The notes: generated from the letters alone by a model not told the origin. A stretch of DNA of 64,000 nt from UBA1765 sp045615885 (GCA_045615885.1 JAZLFR010000032.1:24221-88220); one strand, 5' to 3'. Numbered from the stretch's first letter, positions 16,839 through 25,773 are shown. Numbers and translations are program-made.

Positions 16839-18224
16839 ATGTTTGGAATGCATTCAAAGCGCGTGCAGCGTTTGCACTTTGTAGGGATCGGTGGTGCCGG
16901 CATGTCTGGCATCGCAGAGGTCCTGCATGAAAATGGTTTTGTGATTACGGGCTCCGACATGGGCGAGGGACCGGTAATCGACTATTTGAAAAATCTTGGA
17001 ATCAAGGTGTACCCGACGCACGATGCAAAGAATGTTGCCGATACAGACCTTCTTGTCTATTCCTCTGCAATCAAGCCTACGAATCCGGAAATCGTGGAAG
17101 CGAATTCCCGCCGCATTCCGGTAATCCGTCGCGCAGAAATGCTTGGCGAACTCATGCGCCTAAAGTATACGCTTGCCATTGCCGGTACCCACGGCAAAAC
17201 GACGACGACTTCTTTGGTCGGCTCCATTTTTGAATCTGCCGGCAAGGACCCGACTGTAATTGTCGGTGGCATTGTGAAGGGCAAGGGCAGCGGCGCAAAG
17301 GTTGGCCGTGGCGAATACCTCATTGCAGAAAGCGATGAATTTGACCGCAGCTTCCTTTCCATGATGCCGAGCTCTGCAATCATCACGAACATTGACGCCG
17401 ACCATCTGGATACCTACAAGGACATCAATGAAATCAAGGATGCCTTCGTGGAATTCGGCAACAAGGTTCCGTTCTACGGCCAGGTCATAGTCTGCCTTGA
17501 CGATGCGAATGTGCAGTCCGTGCTTTCGCGCTTCAGAAAGCCGGTGATTACCTACGGTTTTAGCCGCCAGGCAAAATACCATGTAGATAACCTGCGCTTT
17601 GAAAAGGGCTTCCCGCGTTTTGAAGTGCAGAACGATGGCGTTTCCCTTGGCGAATTTTCTCTGCGCATTCCGGGACGCCACAATGTGCTGAATGCAACTG
17701 CAGCCATTGCGCTTGCCGTTGAAGAAGGCATTGCCTTGAATGTCATTCGCGCTGCGGTAGCCCAGTTCGAAGGCGTAAAGCGCCGCTTTGAACTTATTGG
17801 CGAAACAAAGCGCGGTGCGCTTGTCTATGACGACTACGCTCACCACCCGACAGAGGTTGCTGCAACCTTGCAGGGGTTCCGCGATGCTTTCCCGGATCGT
17901 CGCCTGATCGTTGCGTTCCAACCGCATCTGTTTACGCGCACACGCGACCACTACGAAGAATTCGGCAGCGTGTTTGCAAACTGCGATGTGCTCCTGGCAT
18001 GCGATATTTACCCGGCTCGTGAATTGCCTATTGAAGGCGTGACTGGCGAACTTGTCGCAAACAGCGCTAAAGATCGCGGCCACCGCGATGCCCGTTTCAT
18101 TGGCAGCGTAGAAAATGTCGTTGGTATTTTGAAGGAAGAACTTACAGGTAACGATATTGTCGTGCTCATGGGCGCAGGCAATATTACAAAGCAGGGCCCA
18201 CGTATTTTGGAGGAAGTTGTTTGA
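16839..18224 (+). CDS. murC: UDP-N-acetylmuramate--L-alanine ligase
   Basis: First Mur ligase; adds L-Ala to UDP-MurNAc. The product is 461 residues. The N-terminal UDP-binding fold starts LHFVGIGGAGMSGIAEVL, and the ATP loop is IAGTHGKTTTTSL. The central-domain Mg-binding region includes ESDEFDRSFL and the C-terminal domain has DDYAHHPTEV. It overlaps ftsQ by four bases; GGAGGA before ftsQ lies inside the murC end. The usual ddl and murB genes are not next to it. Confidence 0.95.
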   Translation: MFGMHSKRVQRLHFVGIGGAGMSGIAEVLHENGFVITGSDMGEGPVIDYLKNLGIKVYPTHDAKNVADTDLLVYSSAIKPTNPEIVEANSRRIPVIRRAEMLGELMRLKYTLAIAGTHGKTTTTSLVGSIFESAGKDPTVIVGGIVKGKGSGAKVGRGEYLIAESDEFDRSFLSMMPSSAIITNIDADHLDTYKDINEIKDAFVEFGNKVPFYGQVIVCLDDANVQSVLSRFRKPVITYGFSRQAKYHVDNLRFEKGFPRFEVQNDGVSLGEFSLRIPGRHNVLNATAAIALAVEEGIALNVIRAAVAQFEGVKRRFELIGETKRGALVYDDYAHHPTEVAATLQGFRDAFPDRRLIVAFQPHLFTRTRDHYEEFGSVFANCDVLLACDIYPARELPIEGVTGELVANSAKDRGHRDARFIGSVENVVGILKEELTGNDIVVLMGAGNITKQGPRILEEVV

Positions 18225-19048
18225 CAACGTTTTTCCGTGCAACTGGCTATAACCGCCAGCAGAGAAAGCTTAAACGCATTGCAAAAATACAGGCGTTTTT
18301 GAAGCTTTGTTTGCGCTGGTCGTATCGTCGTGGCATTTTTTATGCCTTGGCTATAGTCGGTATTGGCTTTGGCATTCAGCAGGGTAGAAATGAGCTCCCT
18401 GAATTGAATCCAATGCGTTGGAAAAATCTGAAGTCCGTGGAAGTTGAAGGCAATAGCATGCTTCCGTTTGAAGATGTGCTCTCCATAGCGCAGCTTGATT
18501 CCGGCATGCTCATGGATTCCATTGATGAATACGCCATAGAAGCCCGCCTGCTTGAAGAGCCTTGGGTTTCGTCTGTTGAAATTTCGAAAGAGTTCCCTTC
18601 GAAGGTGAAAATGAAGTTTCAGGAATCGAAGCCGGTGATGAGTGCTTTTGAGGCAGGTCGCTTTGCAGTGTATTCGGAAACTGGGAAAATGCTTCCGCTT
18701 TCTACAAAGTCGGCATATAAATATCCGGTGGCAAGCGTTTCGACCCGCGAAGAACGTGAAGTCTGCGCTGCATTCCTGTTTGCCATGCTGAAATTTGATC
18801 CGGCGCTCTATGCAAAGGTTTCTCAAGTTTCTCTTGTTGAAAATGGAGTTGAAGTTTTCTTTAGCGATGTGCGTTTTAAGACGCTGTTCTCGGCACAAGG
18901 AAACTGGACGAAAAAAGTTTTTGATGAATACTGGAAAATGGTTCGTGTGTATTCGAATGAGTTGACAGAAGCAGAATTTTTGGATTTGAGATTCGAAGGT
19001 TTTGCCTATGTAAAGAATGTGGAAAAGAGGAGAAAGAACAATGGATAG
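18221..19048 (+). CDS. ftsQ: FtsQ/DivIB division protein
   Basis: Bitopic septal protein that recruits FtsB/FtsL. It uses a TTG start at 18221, supported by GGAGGA 6 bases upstream and by the four-base overlap with murC. The 275-residue product has a basic cytoplasmic tail of about 35 residues, one membrane helix (GIFYALAIVGIGFGI), a POTRA domain (about KSVEVEGNSMLP to KMKFQESKPV) and a C-terminal beta domain. Identity rests on POTRA plus position. Confidence 0.88.
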   Translation: MTTFFRATGYNRQQRKLKRIAKIQAFLKLCLRWSYRRGIFYALAIVGIGFGIQQGRNELPELNPMRWKNLKSVEVEGNSMLPFEDVLSIAQLDSGMLMDSIDEYAIEARLLEEPWVSSVEISKEFPSKVKMKFQESKPVMSAFEAGRFAVYSETGKMLPLSTKSAYKYPVASVSTREEREVCAAFLFAMLKFDPALYAKVSQVSLVENGVEVFFSDVRFKTLFSAQGNWTKKVFDEYWKMVRVYSNELTEAEFLDLRFEGFAYVKNVEKRRKNNG

Positions 19049-20297
19049 CAATCAGACCGTAAATGAAGATGACGTAGTAGTTGGCGTCGACATTGGCGCC
19101 TCCAAAATTATTGTGATTATCGGCGCCTTGCAGGAAAACGGTTCTGTACGTTGTCTCGGCTTTGGCAATCAGGCTTTAAAGCTTGGTAGCAATACCGATT
19201 TGCAGACGACAGTCGAAGCTTTGCAGAAGGCTATTCACGATGCCGAAGTCATGACCGGTATTGACGTGAAGAACGTGTATCTCGGTGTTGGCGGCGAGTC
19301 GCTCCGCGTGATTCCTGGCAATGGTGAAACGCTTGTTGAATCTGGCGAAGTTACTGCAAACGATATCGAAAATGTGGAACGCAGTGCTGTTTCTTTTGTG
19401 CAAACAAGCACATTTGAAATCGTGCACAAGTTCAATGTGAACTACAAGCTCGACAATCAGCAGGAACCATACAAGAACCCGCTCGGCATGAGCTGTGCAA
19501 AGCTCTCTGCAACGGTGAATGTTGTTACAGCTCCGAAGAACGTTATTGAAAATGCAAAGAAGTGTGTTTCTCTTACGAACCATGGCATTGAAAGTTGTGT
19601 ACTTGAATCTTACGCAGCAGGCCTTGCCGTGCTTACGGAAGACGAAAAGGAACTTGGCGTTGCCGTGCTTGACATTGGCGCGCAGTCAACCGACCTTGCC
19701 ATTTTCAAGGATGATTCCATTTGGCATACGGCAAGCCTGCCAGCCGGCGGCTTGAACATTACTAGCGATATCACGCGCGCATTCCAGGTGCCCATTGCCA
19801 TGGCCCGCGCAGAAGAAATTAAAAAGACAAATGGCACTTGTGTAATCAACAATTTGATTGGCGACGATACGATTGCTGTCCCGGGCATTGGTGACCGCGG
19901 CGATGTGCCGTGCTCCCGCAAGCTTTTGACAAGCGTTATCCGTGAACGTCTCAAGCAGATTTTCCAGTTGTACGCCGATTACATGGAACGCCACAAGTTG
20001 CTTGATTCTTTGAATGGCGGCATTGTCCTTACTGGTGGTACCTCCAGCATCGAAGGCATTGCTCAGCTTGCAGAAGAAGTATTCAAGGTTCCTGTTCGCT
20101 GCGGAAAACCGAAACCGACATCCGGCCTTTTGGACGCATTCTCGAATCCGGGATATGCAACGGGTATCGGCCTTTTGGAATATGCAGCTCTCATGAGCAA
20201 GGGCCAAAAACGTAGTACGCGCAAGGCTCCGATTGTCGATATGACAAAGTCGTTTGGCCAGCGCGTCGTAGATTTTTTCAAAACAATGAAACCATAA
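19041..20297 (+). CDS. ftsA: FtsA, actin-like membrane anchor of the Z ring
   Basis: Binds ATP and the FtsZ tail and tethers FtsZ to the membrane. The ATG at 19041 follows GAGGAGAAAG; an in-frame ATG at 19017 lies inside ftsQ and lacks a site. The product is 418 residues. The phosphate-1 loop is VVGVDIGASKIIVIIG, phosphate-2 is VLDIGAQSTDLAIF, and TGGTSSIEG is the adenosine motif. The C-terminal FGQRVVDFFKTMK is an amphipathic membrane-targeting helix. It overlaps ftsQ by 8 bases. Confidence 0.95.
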   Translation: MDSNQTVNEDDVVVGVDIGASKIIVIIGALQENGSVRCLGFGNQALKLGSNTDLQTTVEALQKAIHDAEVMTGIDVKNVYLGVGGESLRVIPGNGETLVESGEVTANDIENVERSAVSFVQTSTFEIVHKFNVNYKLDNQQEPYKNPLGMSCAKLSATVNVVTAPKNVIENAKKCVSLTNHGIESCVLESYAAGLAVLTEDEKELGVAVLDIGAQSTDLAIFKDDSIWHTASLPAGGLNITSDITRAFQVPIAMARAEEIKKTNGTCVINNLIGDDTIAVPGIGDRGDVPCSRKLLTSVIRERLKQIFQLYADYMERHKLLDSLNGGIVLTGGTSSIEGIAQLAEEVFKVPVRCGKPKPTSGLLDAFSNPGYATGIGLLEYAALMSKGQKRSTRKAPIVDMTKSFGQRVVDFFKTMKP

Positions 20298-20322
20298 ACA
20301 CTCAATTCAGGGAGAATTAAAT

Positions 20323-21924
20323 ATGAGTGAATTCATGACTATCGAAGGCAAGTCTCACATCCAGCTCGATGAGGCTTTTTCTCAGAACGCAAAAGTAAAG
20401 GTTATTGGCGTTGGTGGTGCTGGTGGCAACGCTTTGAACCGCATGAAGGAAATGAATATTCAGGATGTGGAATTCATTGCCATCAATACCGATGCTCTTG
20501 CACTTGAACACAACCTCGCCGATGACAAGATCGCCATCGGTAAGGAAACTACAAAGAACCTCGGTGCTGGCGCTCGCCCGGAAGTTGGCCGCAAGGCTAT
20601 TCTTGAAGACCGCGACACTGTTACCGAAAAGTTGAAGGGTGCAGACATGGTCTTTATCGCTGCCGGTATGGGTGGCGGTACTGGTACCGGTGCTGCTCCG
20701 GTTGTTGCTGAAATTGCTCGCGGCCTCGGCATTTTGACTGTAGCCGTTGTTTCTATGCCGTTCATGTTCGAAGGCCCGGTTCGCCGTCGCAATGCAAAGG
20801 CCGGCATGGCAGCCCTCAAGGAAATGGTGGACTCCATCATCGTCATCAACAACCAGAACATTTTCAAGACAATCAGCAAGGATGCTACTACGGAACAGGC
20901 GTTCCGCGTTGTTGACGAAGTCCTTGGCAATGCAGTGCGCGGCGTTTGCGATATCATCATGCGCCCGGGTACAATCAACATCGACTTCCAGGACATTCGC
21001 CGCATTATGGAAAATGGCGGTACCGCCCTCATGGGTACTGGCGTTGCCGAAGGCGAAGACCGTGCATTGAAGGCTGCAGAAGCTGCAATCACATGCCCGC
21101 TCCTTGGCGATGTAAATGTCAAGGGATCCTCTGCTGTTCTCGTTAACATTTCCCATGGCGAAAATTTCACAATGATGGAATTGGATGCCGCAATGACCTA
21201 CCTTTCCGAAGCCGTTGGCATCTCTATGGATGAAGACTTTGATGAAGGTAACGAAGAAATCATCTTCGGTGACTGCATTTTGCCGGAACTCGGCGATAAG
21301 CTTTCTATCACGGTGTTTGCCACCAAGTTCTATGGTGACATTCGTGAAGTTCCGCAGACAGTGCAAACTACCGCAGTCGCTCCGACCACCGTTGCTCCGG
21401 TGCAGACTCAGGTTGTACCGCAGGTAGCTCCGGCTGTTCAGCCGGTTGCTCACACAGCCCCTGCTCCGCAGAATGCCAACCCGTTTTCTCGCCGTGAACA
21501 GTCTGCTGCAAGGCCGACAACGAACTTTGGTTCCTTGCTGACCCAGCAGGTTGCAAGTAAGCAAGAAGTAAAGGCTACCGTGGAACAGACCACCATGCAG
21601 TTCAACGGTTTTGCAAACACCCAGGACATTCGCGCAATCGGTGCCCAGGAAGAAGAATTCAATGCAACCATCGTTCACAAGCCGACAGTGTCCCAGCCGT
21701 CCTTTAACGAAGCTCAGCCGACATTTGCGCAGCCGGTGATTAACGATAAGCCTGCTTTCAGCGAACCTCCGACCATGTCCCAGCCGACATTCAATGCTAA
21801 CGACAGTGTCGCCGGTGGCCTCGATCTTTCTGCACCTCCGGTTCGCAGTGAAGACTTGTACAAGAGCGATACCCGTACCATGGAAAGCTACCGTAGTGGC
21901 TTTACCGGTAACGCTGAATTCTAA
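20323..21924 (+). CDS. ftsZ: FtsZ, tubulin-like division GTPase with long C-terminal linker
   Basis: Polymerises into the cytokinetic ring. GGGAG lies 7 bases before ATG. The GTPase core (about 18-345) has GVGGAGGNALNRM, the tubulin loop GGGTGTG (117-123) and a T7-like loop INIDFQDIRRIM. The tail of about 185 residues is rich in Pro, Gln, Thr and Val, with repeated short words such as QPTF, QPSF and PAF. The expected conserved end peptide (DIPxFLR type) that binds FtsA and ZipA is absent; the protein ends in FTGNAEF. At 533 residues it is much longer than the common 380-400. It closes the dcw operon. Confidence 0.96.
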   Translation: MSEFMTIEGKSHIQLDEAFSQNAKVKVIGVGGAGGNALNRMKEMNIQDVEFIAINTDALALEHNLADDKIAIGKETTKNLGAGARPEVGRKAILEDRDTVTEKLKGADMVFIAAGMGGGTGTGAAPVVAEIARGLGILTVAVVSMPFMFEGPVRRRNAKAGMAALKEMVDSIIVINNQNIFKTISKDATTEQAFRVVDEVLGNAVRGVCDIIMRPGTINIDFQDIRRIMENGGTALMGTGVAEGEDRALKAAEAAITCPLLGDVNVKGSSAVLVNISHGENFTMMELDAAMTYLSEAVGISMDEDFDEGNEEIIFGDCILPELGDKLSITVFATKFYGDIREVPQTVQTTAVAPTTVAPVQTQVVPQVAPAVQPVAHTAPAPQNANPFSRREQSAARPTTNFGSLLTQQVASKQEVKATVEQTTMQFNGFANTQDIRAIGAQEEEFNATIVHKPTVSQPSFNEAQPTFAQPVINDKPAFSEPPTMSQPTFNANDSVAGGLDLSAPPVRSEDLYKSDTRTMESYRSGFTGNAEF

Positions 21925-21979
21925 GAGTTAACCACACACACCACGTTCCTCTCCACAACAAGAGGAACAACACAACAAC

Positions 21980-22026
21980 GAGGATCGCTGCGGTCTCCCT
22001 GCCGCGGCGGTCCTCAAATTGTTTTT
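21980..22026 (+). terminator. Terminator of the dcw operon
   Basis: A long stem built on GAGGA...CGCTGCGG / CCGCGGCG...TCCTC, followed by AAATTGTTTTT. It is the only strong terminator seen between mraZ and the tol genes. Confidence 0.8.
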
Positions 22027-22040
22027 ATGGATAGAAGTCT

Positions 22041-22130
22041 GAGGACAGAAGACAGAGAACAGAGTACAGAATACAGGAGTCAGGAATCAGGAGTCAGGAA
22101 TCAGGAGTCAGTGACAGGAATCAGGAGTCA
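22041..22130. repeat. Heptamer tract, 12 full units
   Basis: Strict 7-base period: five GARNACA units, then alternating GGAGTCA and GGAATCA, broken once by a 6-base unit (GTGACA at 22111). Units drift gradually from one word to the next while the period holds. Nothing in it looks coding. Confidence 0.9.
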
Positions 22131-22174
22131 GTAGGAAGACGTAAGACGGAAGGAACTGTAACTTACCATATTCC

Positions 22175-22205
22175 GGATCACCACGCCTTCGGCTCGTGAT
22201 GACAG
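22175..22205. repeat. TGTCAT palindromic repeat, copy 2 (inverted)
   Basis: Reverse complement of the element at 3675-3703, with the stem extended into the loop (CCGAAGG in place of CGAAG). It sits between two heptamer tracts. Confidence 0.8.
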
Positions 22206-22306
22206 TTAAGAAGCAAGAGCCAGAGACAAGACGACTAACAATTAACAAAGGACGCTTAAGATTGAACTTTCATTATTAATTATTCATTGTTAATTGACTA
22301 ACCTCT

Positions 22307-22351
22307 ACACCCTGTACTCTAACATTCTCTAGTAACTCGTAACTAGTAACT
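22307..22351. repeat. Second heptamer tract in the ftsZ-tolQ gap
   Basis: ACACCCT and GTACTCT, an 8-base unit, then AGTAACT CGTAACT AGTAACT. ACACCCT matches the word at 45154. The gap also holds AT-rich inverted words (AACAATTAACAA near 22240 and TTGTTAATTG near 22288). The gap between ftsZ and tolQ (21925-22400) holds no gene that I can see. Confidence 0.75.
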
Positions 22352-22400
22352 TATCTTCTGTCTATTTTCTATATTATCCCTCGTAAAATCGGAGGTCGTT

Positions 22401-23099
22401 GTGATTTTAGACATGCTTAAACAAGCTGACGTCGTGACGGTTATCGTGCTCGGCATTTTGGGCTTTATGTCTCTTGGCTGCTGGGGCATTATCATCATCA
22501 AGCTTTTGACCGCGGGCAAGCACCAGCATGCAAATGCAAAGTTCTTTGCAGCATTCCGCAAGGCCGAACATTTTGTTGAATTGCAGGATGTTTGCAAAAA
22601 GGCTCCAGAAAGCGCACTCAAGCGTTTGACGCTGGAAGTTCTCGAAGAAGCTTCCAAGTTCAGTAACTTTGTGAGCTACGATTCCATTCAGCACCGCGCC
22701 TCCCTGTTGGAAGATACAATCCAGCGTTCCATTGAAGGCCTCCGTCTGGAAGAAGACCGCAACATTGCGTTCCTTGCCTCCAGCGCAAACCTTGCTCCGT
22801 TCTTTGGTTTGCTCGGTACAGTCTGGGGCATCATGGCCGCATTCTACCAGATTGGCCAGCATGGTAGCGCTGACTTGACAGTCGTTGCTCCTGGCATTGC
22901 TGCGGCATTGATTACGACAGTCGGTGGCTTGCTCGTGGCTATCCCGGCTTCTGCAGGCTACAATGTTTTTGCTGCCCGCAACAGCCGCAACGAAATTTCC
23001 TATTACAACTTTGGTTCCCATTTGCTGAGCCTCTTTAAGCGTGGCGACCTGCTCGCCCTTGAAGAAATCGCAGGTTTCGATGAAACGCAGCCGCAGTAA
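22401..23099 (+). CDS. tolQ: TolQ, proton-channel subunit of Tol-Pal
   Basis: With TolR forms the proton-driven motor that energises TolA and pulls in the outer membrane during division. The 232-residue product is a MotA/TolQ/ExbB protein with three membrane helices (about 12-34, 120-145, 165-190). The conserved core is seen in LAPFFGLLGTVWGIMAAF and GIAAALITTVGGLLVAIPA. It starts at GTG 22401, with GGAGG 5 bases upstream; an ATG at 22413 is further from that site. The neighbours tolB and pal favour TolQ over ExbB. Confidence 0.9.
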   Translation: MILDMLKQADVVTVIVLGILGFMSLGCWGIIIIKLLTAGKHQHANAKFFAAFRKAEHFVELQDVCKKAPESALKRLTLEVLEEASKFSNFVSYDSIQHRASLLEDTIQRSIEGLRLEEDRNIAFLASSANLAPFFGLLGTVWGIMAAFYQIGQHGSADLTVVAPGIAAALITTVGGLLVAIPASAGYNVFAARNSRNEISYYNFGSHLLSLFKRGDLLALEEIAGFDETQPQ

Positions 23100-23478
23100 G
23101 CAACTGAACCAGGAGATGAACCTAACGAACATGATTGACGTCGTGTTCGCCATTCTCATCGTGTTCATCATTTCTGCTCCGCTCATGAGCCAGGGCATCA
23201 AGGTGGACTTGCCGCAGGCCGAAGCTCCGACCATGGAACAGGAAAAACTTTTGAAAGTTTCCATTACAAAAGATGCCGAAGTCTACATTGCAGACATGAA
23301 GGTGGAATTGAATGGCTTTGATGCCATTTTCAAGTCGCTCTGGGATGGCGAACAGGCTGTTGTCATCAATTCCGATGAAAGCGTTGCCTACGGCTTTGTC
23401 ATCAAGGTCGTGACTGCAGTGCAGAAGGCCGGCGTAAAAAAACTCGGCTTTTTGACGCTCACTCCAAAAGACGAATAA
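23080..23478 (+). CDS. tolR: TolR, proton-channel subunit of Tol-Pal
   Basis: ExbD/TolR family, 132 residues. The start at 23080 gives the family N terminus (MKRSRSKQLNQEMNLTNMID) and overlaps tolQ by 20 bases. The single membrane helix NMIDVVFAILIVFIISAPL carries the essential Asp. It is followed by DLPQAEAP and a periplasmic domain. The ribosome-binding site is weak, consistent with translational coupling to tolQ. Confidence 0.9.
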   Translation: MKRSRSKQLNQEMNLTNMIDVVFAILIVFIISAPLMSQGIKVDLPQAEAPTMEQEKLLKVSITKDAEVYIADMKVELNGFDAIFKSLWDGEQAVVINSDESVAYGFVIKVVTAVQKAGVKKLGFLTLTPKDE

Positions 23479-23500
23479 AACCTAAACCTTACCGCAAATC

Positions 23501-24316
23501 ATGGCAAACCCTAGCGAAAGCTTCTTTAAAAGTTCAGTAGACCGGTCTGTTTGGAAGATCGTGTTTGCCGCTGTGCTTTTTCATGCTGCAATCGCGGGTG
23601 CCATCTATGGCATAAACAAAATCAAGATTGTCAAGGAACCGGAAATGATACCGGTGTTTGAGCTTGTCAATGTTGCTGCCCCGGCTCCCGTTCCGGCGCC
23701 ACCGCCGCCTCCGCGTGCTGCTCCGGAACCTCCAAAGCCGCCGGAACCGACTCCGCCAAAGCCGCAGCCGAAGGTGGAGCCCAAGCCGACCCCGAAGCCT
23801 GTCGTAAAGCAGGAACTGCCGCCGGAACCGAAAATTGCCCCGAAGGAGGAGCCTGTAAAGGAAGTCCCGAAGGAAGATCCTAAGCCGGAGCCTGTCGAGG
23901 AACCGGTTCAGGAAGTTGTGGAAGAAACGCCGCCCCCGCCGCCGGCTCCGAAGAACGATTTTGACATCGATGACATGGAGCTTCCGAAGACGCTCGAAAA
24001 ATCGAGCTTGAATACCGTTGGTGCAGTGAATATGGACCCGCAGCTGCAGGCTTTTTTGGAACGCTTAAAACAGCTCGTGATGCAGAACTTTAACCCGCCA
24101 AACGGCCTCACGATTCCGCGTGATGCAAAGACTACCGTGCAGTTCGTGGTTGACGCCAACGGCATCATTACCGATGTTACGCTCAAAAAATCAAGCGGCA
24201 ACAAGACCTGGGATGCTCTTTCTGTGCGTGCCGTGCAGATTACGAAGGGCCCGGGCCTTCCGGCTACATACCGCGCCGATTTGCTTTCGTTGCAGTTCAA
24301 TTTTACCCCGAATTGA
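23501..24316 (+). CDS. TolA/TonB-type energy transducer
   Basis: Spans the periplasm to carry motor energy to the outer membrane. The 271-residue product has a short cytoplasmic N terminus, one membrane helix (about 19-38), a Pro/Lys/Glu-rich extension of about 110 residues, and a C-terminal TonB/TolA fold (about 180-271; TTVQFVVDANGIITDVTLKK). The Pro-rich spacer is TonB-like, whereas E. coli TolA has an Ala-rich helix. Position after tolQ-tolR and before tolB-pal says it works as TolA. I leave the symbol blank because the sequence alone does not separate the two. Confidence 0.82.
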   Translation: MANPSESFFKSSVDRSVWKIVFAAVLFHAAIAGAIYGINKIKIVKEPEMIPVFELVNVAAPAPVPAPPPPPRAAPEPPKPPEPTPPKPQPKVEPKPTPKPVVKQELPPEPKIAPKEEPVKEVPKEDPKPEPVEEPVQEVVEETPPPPPAPKNDFDIDDMELPKTLEKSSLNTVGAVNMDPQLQAFLERLKQLVMQNFNPPNGLTIPRDAKTTVQFVVDANGIITDVTLKKSSGNKTWDALSVRAVQITKGPGLPATYRADLLSLQFNFTPN

Positions 24317-24324
24317 TTTTGGCT

Positions 24325-24340
24325 TGTGATGAAGATCACG
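24325..24340. promoter_or_regulatory. CRP/FNR-like palindrome
   Basis: TGTGATGAAGATCACG fits the CRP consensus TGTGA-N6-TCACA except the last base. It is 72 bases before the lipoprotein start, a usual activator distance. It may instead be a chance hairpin just after the tolA stop. Confidence 0.4.
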
Positions 24341-24411
24341 GGAGTGTAAAAAAATTGCTAAACAATCACTTTTTTTATATATTTATCTTAAAATTTATTT
24401 AGGAGAACAGT

Positions 24412-25752
24412 ATGAATATTGAAAAGAAATTGCTTCTTGCAGGTTCTGCAGTAGCACTTAGCCTTTTCGCTGCCTGCGGTGGCGATTCTGCAACTGGAGC
24501 CTCTAATGATTCTGGTGATAATGGCAAGAGCTCCAGCTCTGTCAAAGATCCGAAATCTTCGAGTTCCATTGTTGCTACCTCAAAGGACCAGTTGCCGAAA
24601 TGTGATATGGCAATGGTGGGCCAAAAGGGAAGTGTCAAAAACGACAAGGGTGAGGCTGCATATATTTGTGGTACGATCGAAGATGCTACTTCGTTGCTCA
24701 GCGGAGTGAAGCATTATGAATGGGTTGTTGTCCGTGCTGTGACTTCTCTGGAATGCCCTGCTGCGGCAAATGGTGCCTATGTCTATGATGAAGCCGTGGA
24801 TGTTACTTATATGTGCACGTCTTCTTTCTGGACTCCAATCATGGCCATTTATACCCCGGTAGTCGGAAAATCTTCGTCTTCTGTTGTAGACCCGATGACT
24901 GAATATTGTAAAATGTTCCCGACAGAAGCCGTTTGCGGTGGCTCTGTGCCAAGTTCAAGTTCTTCTGTGGATATGTGTGCTATGTATCCGAGTCTGTGCG
25001 AAACTCCGGATATTGACATTCCTTATGAAACCTACTGTGACATATTCCCTTCGGATCCGGTGTGCTCGGTTGTCGGGTCCAGTTCCTCTGCAAAGTCTAG
25101 CTCCTCTGCAAAGTCCAGCTCTTCCGCTAAGTCCAGCTCCTCTGCAAAGTCTTCCAGCTCCGTTAAGCCGATTTCCGGTTCCGTGTTGTTCGATGCTACC
25201 GCAGGTGACACTCGCGTAAACGTCGGTGATGAAGCTGATGGTGCAGGCTACTGGTATACATACGAAGATGATTGGGGCTCTGAATTCATTTGGCCGGCAG
25301 GTCTAGATGAATATGATAGTTTTGTAGGAGGATCTTTTGCTTACTATGGCTATTTGAAGGGAACATTCTCCAAGGGACCGTACACGAGTGCTTGGGGTGG
25401 TGGCCTCGGTTTCAACCTTGTTGATGAATATAGCTCACAGACCGACATTTCTGCTTGGGGTGGCGTGTGCCTTGTCTATAAGTCAACATCGGCCATAACG
25501 GTGGAAATTAGTATGGGTGATGATGATGAAGATCTTTATGATAACGCCATTCCTGCCGCTACAGCTTCCGCTGCATCTTCTGTGAAGACGGTTAACCTTG
25601 CATGGTCTTCCTTTAGGCAGCCTAGTTGGGGCACGGGATCGTCGGTATCTTCTACCGCAGCTGCAAAGAAGGCTTCCGCTATCCACTTGAAGTTTACAGC
25701 GGATGCATCCTTTGAAATTTACGCATTCGGCAAGTATGGTACTTGCAACTAG
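24412..25752 (+). CDS. Surface lipoprotein with Ser-rich linker and C-terminal beta domain
   Basis: Function unknown. The 446-residue product has a lipobox (LFAAC, about residue 22) and a good AGGAG site. It has a Ser-rich stretch, a middle region with scattered cysteines, and a linker of SSSSAK repeats (DNA period 18, 25078-25155). A C-terminal domain of about 190 residues is rich in Trp, Tyr, Gly and Asp (GYWYTYEDDWGSEFIWP). The poly-Ser linker plus aromatic beta domain resembles the build of Fibrobacter glycan-binding surface proteins; a carbohydrate-binding role is inference. It lies inside the tol locus with its own promoter region and a very strong terminator, as if inserted. Confidence 0.75.
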   Translation: MNIEKKLLLAGSAVALSLFAACGGDSATGASNDSGDNGKSSSSVKDPKSSSSIVATSKDQLPKCDMAMVGQKGSVKNDKGEAAYICGTIEDATSLLSGVKHYEWVVVRAVTSLECPAAANGAYVYDEAVDVTYMCTSSFWTPIMAIYTPVVGKSSSSVVDPMTEYCKMFPTEAVCGGSVPSSSSSVDMCAMYPSLCETPDIDIPYETYCDIFPSDPVCSVVGSSSSAKSSSSAKSSSSAKSSSSAKSSSSVKPISGSVLFDATAGDTRVNVGDEADGAGYWYTYEDDWGSEFIWPAGLDEYDSFVGGSFAYYGYLKGTFSKGPYTSAWGGGLGFNLVDEYSSQTDISAWGGVCLVYKSTSAITVEISMGDDDEDLYDNAIPAATASAASSVKTVNLAWSSFRQPSWGTGSSVSSTAAAKKASAIHLKFTADASFEIYAFGKYGTCN

Positions 25753-25773
25753 TTTCTAGAAAAGCGAATGCGC

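Noticed and set aside
25078..25155. CRISPR-like or VNTR repeat
   Set aside because: It is the in-frame coding repeat of the Ser-Ser-Ser-Ser-Ala-Lys linker (period 18), not an intergenic array. No CRISPR array was seen anywhere in the window.
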